This document shows positions 49,801-63,130 of a DNA stretch of 64,000 nucleotides, piece after piece. The notes beneath the pieces were generated by a model. That model did no database searches. It was not told the DNA's origin and was given only the letters and a program-made list of their open reading frames with translations. Within the stretch, counting starts at the first letter, position 1, and every line of letters starts with the position of its first letter. A program made the translations under genes and the position numbers. Source of the DNA: Meghimatium bilineatum (lineage: Eukaryota > Mollusca > Gastropoda > Stylommatophora > Philomycidae); contig CM067311.1 in the NCBI GenBank assembly GCA_034231615.1, forward strand, positions 19,782,173 to 19,846,172, in the 5' to 3' direction.

Positions 49801-52800
49801 CACGCATTTGGTGTAATCCAGCTTACTACGTTAGAACTCGGTGTTTTCTGGCATATTACTCACAAATTCATTGTACTGAAGCTTACAACACTAGAATTGA
49901 GTGTATTCTGGCATATTACACATGACTTCGTTGTTTTGCAGCTTAATACGTAAGAACACTGGCGTATTGCACACAAATTAGGTCTCTTGCTGTTTAGTAC
50001 GTCAAAACTCAGTGTTCTGTGGAATATTACTCACAAATTGGGTGTACTGCAGCTTACTACACCAGAATTTGTAGTCTGGACACACGCATTTGGTGTATTC
50101 CAGCTTACTACGTTAGAACTCGGTGTTTTCTGGCATATTACTCACAAATTGGGTGTACTGCAGCTTACTACACCAGAATTTGTAGTCTGGACACACGCAT
50201 TTGGTGTATTCCAGCTTACTACGCTAGAACTCGGTGTTTTCTGGCATATTACTCACAAATTCATTGTACTGAAGCTTACTACACTAGAATTGAGTGTATT
50301 CTGGCCTATTATACATGATTCTGTTGTATTGCAGCATAATACGTCAGAATACTGGCGTATTACACACAAATTAGGTCTTGCTGTTTAGTACGTCAAAACT
50401 CAGTGTTCTATGGCATATTACTCACAAATTGGGTGTACTGCAGCTTACTACACCAGAATTTGTAGTCTGGACACACGCATTTGGTGTATTCAAGCTTAAT
50501 ACGTAAGAACACTGGCGTATTGCACACAAATTAGGTCTCTTGCTGTTTAGTACGTCAAAACTTAGTGTTCTGTGGAATATTACTCACAAATTGGTGTACT
50601 GCAGCTTACTACACCAGAATTTGTAGTCTGGACACACGCATTTGGTGTATTCCAGCTTACTACGTTAGAACTCGGTGTTTTCTGGCATATTACTGACAAA
50701 TTCATTGTACTGAAGCTTACTACACTAGAATTGATTGTATTCTGGTCTATTACACATGACTTCGTTGTTTTGCAGATTGATACGTAAGAACACTGGCGTA
50801 TTACACACAAATTAGGTCTTGCTGTTTAGTATGTCAAAAGTCAGTGTTCTATGGCATATTACTCACAAATTGGGTGTACTGCAGCTTACTACACCAGAAT
50901 TTGTAGTCTGGACACACGCATTTGGTGTATTCAAGCTTAATACGTTAGAACTCGGTGTTTTCTGGCATATTACTCACAAATTGGGTGTACTGCAGCTTAC
51001 TACACCAGAATGTGTAGTCTGGACACACGCAATTGGTGTATTCCAGCTTACTACGTTAGAACTCGGTGTTTACTGGCATATTACTCACAAATTCATTGTA
51101 CTGAAGCTTACAACACTAGAATTGAGTGTATTCTGGCATATTACACATGACTTCGTTGTTTTGCAGCTTAATACGTAAGAACACTGGCATATTGCACATA
51201 AATTAGGTCTCTTGCTGTTTAGTACGTCAAAACTCAGTGTTCTGTGGAATATTACTCACAAATTGGGTGTACTGCAGCTTACTACACCAGAATTTGTAGT
51301 CTGGACACACGCATTTGGTGTATTCCAGCTTACTACGTTAGAACTCGGTGTTTTCTGGCATATTACTCACAAATTCATTGTACTGAAGCTTACTACACTA
51401 GAATTGATTGTATTCTGGCCTATTACACATGACTTCGTTGTTTTGCAGATTGATACGTAAGAACACTGGCGTATTACACACAAATTAGGTCTTGCTGTTT
51501 AGTATGTCAAAAGTCAGTGTTCTATGGCATATTACTCACAAATTGGGTGTACTGCAGCTTACTACACCAGAATTTGTAGTCTGGACACACGCATTTGGTG
51601 TATTCAAGCTTAATACGTTAGAACTCGGTGTTTTCTGGCATATTACTCACAAATTGGGTGTACTGCAGCTTACTACACCAGAATTTGTAGTCTGTACACA
51701 CGCAATTGGTGTATTCCAGCTTACTACGTTAGAACTCTGTGTTTTCTGGCATATTACTGACAAATTGATTGTACTGAAGCTTACACTAGAATTGATTGTA
51801 TTCTGGCCTATTACACATGACTTCGTTGTTTTGCAGCTTGATACGTAAGAACACTGGCGTATTGCACACAAATTAGATCTCTTGCTGTTTGGTACGTCAA
51901 AACTCAGTGTTCTGTGGAATATTACTCACAAATTAGGTGTACTGCAGCTTACTACACCAGAATTTGTAGTCTGGACACACGCATTTGGTGTATTCCAGCT
52001 TACTACGTTAGAACTCGGTGTTTTCTGGCATATTACTCACAAATTGGGTGTACTGCAGCTTACTACACCAGAATTTGTAGTCTGGACACACGCAATTGGT
52101 GTATTCCAGCTTACTACGTTAGAACTCGGTGTTTTCTGGCATATTACTCACAAATTCATTGTACTGAAGCTTACAACACTAGAATTGAGTGTATTCTGGC
52201 ATATTACACATGACTTCGTTGTTTTGCAGCTTAATACGTAAGAACACTGGCGTATTGCACACAAATTAGGTCTCTTGCTGTTTAGTACGTCAAAACTCAG
52301 TGTTCTGTGGAATATTACTCACAAATTGGGTGTACTGCAGCTTACTACACCAGAATTTGTAGTCTGGACACACGCATTTGGTGTATTCCAGCTTACTACG
52401 TTAGAACTCGGAGTTTTCTGGCATATTACTCACAAATTCATTGTACTGCAGCTTACTACACCAGAATTTGTAGTCTGGACACACGCATTTGGTGTATTCC
52501 AGCTTACTACGTTAGAACTCGGTGTTTTCTGGCATATTACTCACAAATTCATTGTACTGAAGCTTACTACACTAGAATTGAGTGTATTCTGGCCTATTAT
52601 ACATGATTCTGTTGTATTGCAGCATAATACGTCAGAATACTGCCGTATTACACACAAATTAGGTCTTGCTGTTTAGTATGTCAAAAGTCAGTGTTCTATG
52701 GCATATTACTCACAAATTGGGTGTACGGCAGCTTACTACACCAGAATTTGTAGTCTGCACACACGCATTTGGTGTATTCCAGCTTACTACGTTAGAACTC

Positions 52801-55800
52801 GGTGTTTTCTGGCATATTACTCACAAATTGGGTGTACTGCAGCTTACTACACCAGAATTTGTAGTCTGGACACACGCAATTGGTGTATTCCAGCTTACTA
52901 CGTTAGAACTCGGTGTTTTCTGGCATATTACTCACAAATTCATTGTACTGAAGCTTACAACACTAGAATTGAGTGTATTCTGGCATATTACACATGACTT
53001 CGTTGTTTTGCAGCTTAATACGTAAGAACACTGGCGTATTGCACACAAATTAGGTCTCTTGCTGTTTAGTACGTCAAAACTCAGTGTTCTGTGGAATATT
53101 ACTCACAAATTGGGTGTACTGCAGCTTACTACACCAGAATTTGTAGTCTGGACACACGCATTTGGTGTATTCCAGCTTACTACGTTAGAACTCGGTGTTT
53201 TCTGGCATATTACTCACAAATTGGGTGTACTGCAGCTTACTACACCAGAATTTGTAGTCTGGACACACGCATTTGGTGTATTCCAGCTTACTACGTTAGA
53301 ACTCGGTGTTTTCTGGCATATTACTCACAAATTCATTGTACTGAAGCTTACTACACTAGAATTGAGTGTATTCTGGCCTATTATACATGATTCTGTTGTA
53401 TTGCAGCATAATACGTCAGAATACTGGCGTATTACACACAAATTAGGTCTTGCTGTTTAGTACGTCAAAACTCAGTGTTGTATGGCATATTACTCACAAA
53501 TTGGGTGTACTGCAGCTTACTACACCAGAATTTGTAGTCTGGACACACGCATTTGGTGTATTCAAGCTTAATACGTAAGAACACTGGCGTATTGCACACA
53601 AATTAGGTCTCTTGCTGTTTAGTACGTCAAAACTTAGTGTTCTGTGGAATATTACTCACAAATTGGTGTACTGCAGCTTACTACACCAGAATTTGTAGTC
53701 TGGACACACGCATTTGGTGTATTCCAGCTTACTACGTTAGAACTCGGTGTTTTCTGGCATATTACTCACAAATTCATTGTACTGAAGCTTACTACACTAG
53801 AATTGATTGTATTCTGGCCTATTACACATGACTTCGTTGTTTTGCAGATTGATACGTAAGAACACTGGCGTATTACACACAAATTAGGTCTTGCTGTTTA
53901 GTATGTCAAAAGTCAGTGTTCTATGGCATATTACTCACAAATTGGGTGTACTGCAGCTTACTACACCAGAATTTGTAGTCTGGACACACGCATTTGGTGT
54001 ATTCAAGCTTAATACGTTAGAACTCGGTGTTTTCTGGCATATTACTCACAAATTGGGTGTACTGCAGCTTACTACACCAGAATGTGTAGTCTGGACACAC
54101 GCAATTGGTGTATTCCAGCTTACTACGTTAGAACTCGGTGTTTTCTGGCATATTACTCACAAATTCATTGTACTGAAGCTTACAACACTAGAATTGAGTG
54201 TATTCTGGCATATTACACATGACTTCGTTGTTTTGCAGCTTAATACGTAAGAACACTGGCATATTGCACATAAATTAGGTCTCTTGCTGTTTAGTACGTC
54301 AAAACTCAGTGTTCTGTGGAATATTACTCACAAATTGGGTGTACTGCAGCTTACTACACCAGAATTTGTAGTCTGGACACACGCATTTGGTGTATTCCAG
54401 CTTACTACGTTAGAACTCGGTGTTTTCTGGCATATTACTCACAAATTCATTGTACTGAAGCTTACTACACTAGAATTGATTGTATTCTGGCCTATTACAC
54501 ATGACTTCGTTGTTTTGCAGATTGATACGTAAGAACACTGGCGTATTACACACAAATTAGGTCTTGCTGTTTAGTATGTCAAAAGTCAGTGTTCTATGGC
54601 ATATTACTCACAAATTGGGTGTACTGCAGCTTACTACACCAGAATTTGTAGTCTGTACACACGCAATTGGTGTATTCCAGCTTACTACGTTAGAACTCGG
54701 TGTTTTCTGGCATATTACTGACAAATTGATTGTACTGAAGCTTACACTAGAATTGATTGTATTCTGGCCTATTACACATGACTTCGTTGTTTTGCAGCTT
54801 GATACGTAAGAACACTGGCGTATTGCACACAAATTAGATCTCTTGCTGTTTGGTACGTCAAAACTCAGTGTTCTGTGGAATATTACTCACAAATTAGGTG
54901 TACTGCAGCTTACTACACCAGAATTTGTAGTCTGGACACACGCATTTGGTGTATTCCAGCTTACTACGTTAGAACTCGGTGTTTTCTGGCATATTACTCA
55001 CAAATTGGGTGTACTGCAGCTTACTACACCAGAATTTGTAGTCTGGACACACGCAATTGGTGTATTCCAGCTTACTACGTTAGAACTCGGTGTTTTCTGG
55101 CATATTACTCACAAATTCATTGTACTGAAGCTTACAACACTAGAATTGAGTGTATTCTGGCATATTACACATGACTTCGTTGTTTTGCAGCTTAATACGT
55201 AAGAACACTGGCGTATTGCACACAAATTAGGTCTCTTGCTGTTTAGTACGTCAAAACTCAGTGTTCTGTGGAATATTACTCACAAATTGGGTGTACTGCA
55301 GCTTACTACACCAGAATTTGTAGTCTGGACACACGCATTTGGTGTATTCCAGCTTACTACGTTAGAACTCGGAGTTTTCTGGCATATTACTCACAAATTC
55401 ATTGTACTGCAGCTTACTACACCAGAATTTGTAGTCTGGACACACGCATTTGGTGTATTCCAGCTTACTACGTTAGAACTCGGAGTTTTCTGGCATATTA
55501 CTCACAAATTCATTGTACTGAAGCTTACTACACTAGAATTGAGTGTATTCTGGCCTATTATACATGATTCTGTTGTATTGCAGCATAATACGTCAGAATA
55601 CTGCCGTATTACACACAAATTAGGTCTTGCTGTTTAGTATGTCAAAAGTCAGTGTTCTATGGCATATTACTCACAAATTGGGTGTACTGCAGCTTACTAC
55701 ACCAGAATTTGCAGTCTGGACACACGCATTTGGTGTATTCAAGCTTAATACGTAAGAACACTGGCGTATTGAACACAAATTAGGTCTCTTGCTGTTTAGT

Positions 55801-58800
55801 ACGTCACAACTTAGTGTTCTGTGGAATATTACTCACAAATTGGTGTACTGCAGCCTACTACACCAGAATTTGTAGTCTGGACACACGCATTTGGTGTATT
55901 CCAGCTTACTACGTAAAAACTCAGTGTTCTATGGAATATTACTCACAAATTGGGTGTACTGCAGCTTACTACACCAGAATTTGTAGTCTGGACACACGCA
56001 TTTGGTGTAGTCCAGCTTACTACGTTAGAACTCGGAGTTTTCTGGCATATTACTCACAAATTCATTGTACTGCAGCTTACTACACCAGAATTTGTAGTCT
56101 GGACACACGCATTTGGTGTATTCCAGCTTACTACGTTAGAACTCGGAGTTTTCTGGCATATTACTCACAAATTCATTGTACTGAAGCTTACTACACTAGA
56201 ATTGATTGTATTCTGGCCTATTACACATGACTTCGTTGTTTTGCAGATTGATACGTAAGAACACTGGCGTATTACACACAAATTAGGTCTTGCTTTTTAG
56301 TATGTCAAAAGTCAGTGTTCTATGGCATATTACTCACAAATTGGGTGTACTGCAGCATACTACACCAGAATTTGTATGGACACACGCATTTGGTGTATTC
56401 AAGCTTAATACGTTAGAACTCGGTGTTTTCTGGCATATTACTCACAAATTGGGTGTACTGCAGCTTACTACACCAGAATTTGTAGTCTGGACACACGCAA
56501 TTGGTGTATTCCAGCTTACTACGTTAGAACTCGGTGTTTTCTGGCATATTACTGACAAATTGATTGTACTGAAGCTTACACTAGAATTGATTGTATTTTG
56601 GCCTATTACACATGACTTCGTTGTTTTGCAGCTTGATACGTAAGAACACTGGCGTATTGCACACAAATTAGGTCTCTTGCTGTTTGGTACGTCAAAACTC
56701 AGTGTTCTGTGGAATATTACTCACAAATTAGGTGTACTGCAGCTTACTACACCAGAATTTGTAGTCTGGACACACGCATTTGGTGTATTCCAGCTTACTA
56801 CGTTAGAACTCGGTGTTTTCTGGCATATTACTCACAAATTGGGTGTACTGCAGCTTACTACACCAGAATTTGTAGTCTGGACACACGCAATTGGTGTATT
56901 CCAGCTTACTACGTTAGAACTCGGTGTTTTCTGGCATATTACTCACAAATTCATTGTACTGAAGCTTACAACACTAGAATTGAGTGTATTCTGGCATATT
57001 ACACATGACTTCGTTGTTTTGCAGCTTAATACGTAAGAACACTGGCGTATTGCACACAAATTAGGTCTCTTGCTGTTTAGTACGTCAAAACTCAGTGTTC
57101 TGTGGAATATTACTCACAAATTGGGTGTACTGCAGCTTACTACACCAGAATTTGTAGTCTGGACACACGCATTTGGTGTATTCCAGCTTACTACGTTAGA
57201 ACTCGGTGTTTTCTGGCATATTACTCACAAATTGGGTGTACTGCAGCTTACTACACCAGAATGTGTAGTCTGGACACACGCAATTGGTGTATTCCAGCTT
57301 ACTACGTTAGAACTCGGTGTTTTCTGGCATATTACTCACAAATTCATTGTACTGAAGCTTACAACACTAGAATTGAGTGTATTCTGGCATATTACACATG
57401 ACTTCGTTGTTTTGCAGCTTAATACGTAAGAACACTGGCATATTGCACATAAATTAGGTCTCTTGCTGTTTAGTACGTCAAAACTCAGTGTTCTGTGGAA
57501 TATTACTCACAAATTGGGTGTACTGCAGCTTACTACACCAGAATTTGTAGTCTGGACACACGCATTTGGTGTATTCCAGCTTACTACGTTAGAACTCGGT
57601 GTTTTCTGGCATATTACTCACAAATTCATTGTACTGAAGCTTACTACACTAGAATTGATTGTATTCTGGCCTATTACACATGACTTCGTTGTTTTGCAGA
57701 TTGATACGTAAGAACACTGGCGTATTACACACAAATTAGGTCTTGCTGTTTAGTATGTCAAAAGTCAGTGTTCTATGGCATATTACTCACAAATTGGGTG
57801 TACTGCAGCTTACTACACCAGAATTTGTAGTCTGGACACACGCATTTGGTGTATTCAAGCTTAATACGTTAGAACTCGGTGTTTTCTGGCATATTACTCA
57901 CAAATTGGGTGTACTGCAGCTTACTACACCAGAATTTGTAGTCTGTACACACGCAATTGGTGTATTCCAGCTTACTACGTTAGAACTCGGTGTTTTCTGG
58001 CATATTACTGACAAATTGATTGTACTGAAGCTTACACTAGAATTGATTGTATTCTGGCCTATTACACATGACTTCGTTGTTTTGCAGCTTGATACGTAAG
58101 AACACTGGCGTATTGCACACAAATTAGATCTCTTGCTGTTTGGTACGTCAAAACTCAGTGTTCTGTGGAATATTACTCACAAATTAGGTGTACTGCAGCT
58201 TACTACACCAGAATTTGTAGTCTGGACACACGCATTTGGTGTATTCCAGCTTACTACGTTAGAACTCGGTGTTTTCTGGCATATTACTCACAAATTGGGT
58301 GTACTGCAGCTTACTACACCAGAATTTGTAGTCTGGACACACGCAATTGGTGTATTCCAGCTTACTACGTTAGAACTCGGTGTTTTCTGGCATATTACTC
58401 ACAAATTCATTGTACTGAAGCTTACAACACTAGAATTGAGTGTATTCTGGCATATTACACATGACTTCGTTGTTTTGCAGCTTAATACGTAAGAACACTG
58501 GCGTATTGCACACAAATTAGGTCTCTTGCTGTTTAGTACGTCAAAACTCAGTGTTCTGTGGAATATTACTCACAAATTGGGTGTACTGCAGCTTACTACA
58601 CCAGAATTTGTAGTCTGGACACACGCATTTGGTGTATTCCAGCTTACTACGTTAGAACTCGGAGTTTTCTGGCATATTACTCACAAATTCATTGTACTGC
58701 AGCTTACTACACCAGAATTTGTAGTCTGGACACACGCATTTGGTGTATTCCAGCTTACTACGTTAGAACTCGGAGTTTTCTGGCATATTACTCACAAATT

Positions 58801-60248
58801 CATTGTACTGAAGCTTACTACACTAGAATTGAGTGTATTCTGGCCTATTATACATGATTCTGTTGTATTGCAGCATAATACGTCAGAATACTGCCGTATT
58901 ACACACAAATTAGGTCTTGCTGTTTAGTATGTCAAAAGTCAGTGTTCTATGGCATATTACTCACAAATTGGGTGTACTGCAGCTTACTACACCAGAATTT
59001 GTAGTCTGGACACACGCATTTGGTGTATTCAAGCTTAATACGTAAGAACACTGGCGTATTGCACACAAATTAGGTCTCTTGCTGTTTAGTACGTCACAAC
59101 TTAGTGTTCTGTGGAATATTACTCACAAATTGGTGTACTGCAGCCTACTACACCAGAATTTGTAGTCTGGACACATGCATTTGGTGTATTCCAGCTTACT
59201 ACGTAAAAACTCAGTGTTCTATGGAATATTACTCACAAATTGGGTGTACTGCAGCTTACTACACCAGAATTTGTAGTCTGGACACACGCATTTGGTGTAT
59301 TCCAGCTTACTACGTTAGAACTCGGAGTTTTCTGGCATATTACTCACAAATTCATTGTACTGAAGCTTACTACACTAGAATTGATTGTATTCTGGCCTAT
59401 TACACATGACTTCGTTGTTTTGCAGATTGATACGTAAGAACACTGGCGTATTACACACAAATTAGGTCTTGCTGTTTAGTATGTCAAAAGTCAGTGTTCT
59501 ATGGCATATTACTCACAAATTGGGTGTACTGCAGCATACTACACCAGAATTTGTATGGACACACGCATTTGGTGTATTCAAGCTTAATACGTTAGAACTC
59601 GGTGTTTTCTGGCATATTACTCACAAATTGGGTGTACTGCAGCTTACTACACCAGAATTTGTAGTCTGGACACACGCAATTGGTGTATTCCAGCTTACTA
59701 CGTTAGAACTCGGTGTTTTCTGGCATATTACTGACAAATTGATTGTACTGAAGCTTACACTAGAATTGATTGTATTTTGGCCTATTACACATGACTTCGT
59801 TGTTTTGCAGCTTGATACGTAAGAACACTGGCGTATTGCACACAAATTAGGTCTCTTGCTGTTTGGTACGTCAAAACTCAGTGTTCTGTGGAATATTACT
59901 CACAAATTAGGTGTACTGCAGCTTACTACACCAGAATTTGTAGTCTGGACACACGCATTTGGTGTATTCTAGCTTACTACGTTAGAACTCGGTGTTTTCT
60001 GGCATATTACTCACAAATTGGGTGTACTGCAGCTTACTACACCAGAATTTGTAGTCTGGACACACGCAATTGGTGTATTCCAGCTTACTACGTTAGAACT
60101 CGGTGTTTTCTGGCATATTACTCACAAATTCATTGTACTGAAGCTTACAACACTAGAATTGAGTGTATTCTGGCATATTACACATGACTTCGTTGTTTTG
60201 CAGCTTAATACGTAAGAACACTGGCGTATTGCACACAAATTAGGTCTC
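46801..60248 (+). repeat. Modular satellite blocks with overlapping duplications
   Basis: Continues the 282/393 bp block pattern. Blocks at 51882 and 52275 recur at 54843 and 55236 (offset 2,961) and again at 58133 and 58526 (offset 3,290). The variants CTGCCGTATTACAC and GGAGTTTTCTGG become common from about 49.4 kb and mark this half. No other feature type is present. Confidence 0.8.
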
Positions 60249-63130
60249 TTGCTGTTTAGTACGTCAAAACTCAGTGTTCTGTGGAATATTACTCACAAAT
60301 TGGGTGTACTGCAGCTTACTACACCAGAATTTGTAGTCTGGACACACGCATTTGGTGTATTCCAGCTTACTACGTTAGAACTCGGAGTTTTCTGGCATAT
60401 TACTCACAAATTCATTGTACTGCAGCTTACTACACCAGAATTTGTAGTCTGGACACACGCATTTGGTGTATTCCAGCTTACTACGTTAGAACTCGGAGTT
60501 TTCTGGCATATTACTCACAAATTCATTGTACTGAAGCTTACTACACTAGAATTGAGTGTATTCTGGCCTATTATACATGATTCTGTTGTATTGCAGCATA
60601 ATACGTCAGAATACTGCCGTATTACACACAAATTAGGTCTTGCTGTTTAGTATGTCAAAAGTCAGTGTTCTATGGCATATTACTCACAAATTGGGTGTAC
60701 TGCAGCTTACTACACCAGAATTTGTAGTCTGGACACACGCATTTGGTGTATTCAAGCTTAATACGTAAGAACACTGGCGTATTGCACACAAATTAGGTCT
60801 CTTGCTGTTTAGTACGTCACAACTTAGTGTTCTGTGGAATATTACTCACAAATTGGTGTACTGCAGCCTACTACACCAGAATTTGTAGTCTGGACACACG
60901 CATTTGGTGTATTCCAGCTTACTACGTAAAAACTCAGTGTTCTATGGAATATTACTCACAAATTGGGTGTACTGCAGCTTACTACACCAGAATTTGTAGT
61001 CTGGACACACGCATTTGGTGTAGTCCAGCTTACTACGTTAGAACTCGGAGTTTTCTGGCATATTACTCACAAATTCATTGTACTGCAGCTTACTACACCA
61101 GAATTTGTAGTCTGGACACACGCATTTGGTGTATTCCAGCTTACTACGTTAGAACTCGGAGTTTTCTGGCATATTACTCACAAATTCATTGTACTGAAGC
61201 TTACTACACTAGAATTGATTGTATTCTGGCCTATTACACATGACTTCGTTGTTTTGCAGATTGATACGTAAGAACACTGGCGTATTACACACAAATTAGG
61301 TCTTGCTGTTTAGTATGTCAAAAGTCAGTGTTCTATGGCATATTACTCACAAATTGGGTGTACTGCAGCATACTACACCAGAATTTGTATGGACACACGC
61401 ATTTGGTGTATTCAAGCTTAATACGTTAGAACTCGGTGTTTTCTGGCATATTACTCACAAATTGGGTGTACTGCAGCTTACTACACCAGAATTTGTAGTC
61501 TGGACACACGCAATTGGTGTATTCCAGCTTACTACGTTAGAACTCGGTGTTTTCTGGCATATTACTGACAAATTGATTGTACTGAAGCTTACACTAGAAT
61601 TGATTGTATTTTGGCCTATTACACATGACTTCGTTGTTTTGCAGCTTGATACGTAAGAACACTGGCGTATTGCACACAAATTAGGTCTCTTGCTGTTTGG
61701 TACGTCAAAACTCAGTGTTCTGTGGAATATTACTCACAAATTAGGTGTACTGCAGCTTACTACACCAGAATTTGTAGTCTGGACACACGCATTTGGTGTA
61801 TTCCAGCTTACTACGTTAGAACTCGGAGTTTTCTGGCATATTACTCACAAATTCATTGTACTGCAGCTTACTACACCAGAATTTGTAGTCTGGACACACG
61901 CATTTGGTGTATTCCAGCTTACTACGTTAGAACTCGGAGTTTTCTGGCATATTACTCACAAATTCATTGTACTGAAGCTTACTACACTAGAATTGAGTGT
62001 ATTCTGGCCTATTATACATGATTCTGTTGTATTGCAGCATAATACGTCAGAATACTGCCGTATTACACACAAATTAGGTCTTGCTGTTTAGTATGTCAAA
62101 AGTCAGTGTTCTATGGCATATTACTCACAAATTGGGTGTACTGCAGCTTACTACACCAGAATTTGTAGTCTGGACACACGCATTTGGTGTATTCAAGCTT
62201 AATACGTAAGAACACTGGCGTATTGCACACAAATTAGGTCTCTTGCTGTTTAGTACGTCACAACTTAGTGTTCTGTGGAATATTACTCACAAATTGGTGT
62301 ACTGCAGCCTACTACACCAGAATTTGTAGTCTGGACACACGCATTTGGTGTATTCCAGCTTACTACGTAAAAACTCAGTGTTCTATGGAATATTACTCAC
62401 AAATTGGGTGTACTGCAGCTTACTACACCAGAATTTGTAGTCTGGACACACGCATTTGGTGTAGTCCAGCTTACTACGTTAGAACTCGGAGTTTTCTGGC
62501 ATATTACTCACAAATTCATTGTACTGCAGCTTACTACACCAGAATTTGTAGTCTGGACACACGCATTTGGTGTATTCCAGCTTACTACGTTAGAACTCGG
62601 AGTTTTCTGGCATATTACTCACAAATTCATTGTACTGAAGCTTACTACACTAGAATTGATTGTATTCTGGCCTATTACACATGACTTCGTTGTTTTGCAG
62701 ATTGATACGTAAGAACACTGGCGTATTACACACAAATTAGGTCTTGCTGTTTAGTATGTCAAAAGTCAGTGTTCTATGGCATATTACTCACAAATTGGGT
62801 GTACTGCAGCATACTACACCAGAATTTGTATGGACACACGCATTTGGTGTATTCAAGCTTAATACGTTAGAACTCGGTGTTTTCTGGCATATTACTCACA
62901 AATTGGGTGTACTGCAGCTTACTACACCAGAATTTGTAGTCTGGACACACGCAATTGGTGTATTCCAGCTTACTACGTTAGAACTCGGTGTTTTCTGGCA
63001 TATTACTGACAAATTGATTGTACTGAAGCTTACACTAGAATTGATTGTATTTTGGCCTATTACACATGACTTCGTTGTTTTGCAGCTTGATACGTAAGAA
63101 CACTGGCGTATTGCACACAAATTAGGTCTC
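60249..63130 (+). repeat. 1,441 bp adjacent tandem duplication
   Basis: Positions 60249-61689 and 61690-63130 are adjacent copies. Landmarks at 60249, 60827, 60963 and 61303 recur at 61690, 62268, 62404 and 62744. Both contain the rare GAATTTGTATGGACAC variant, a 3-base deletion inside the 111 bp dimer. Very few substitutions separate them, so this is one of the youngest events in the array. Confidence 0.85.
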
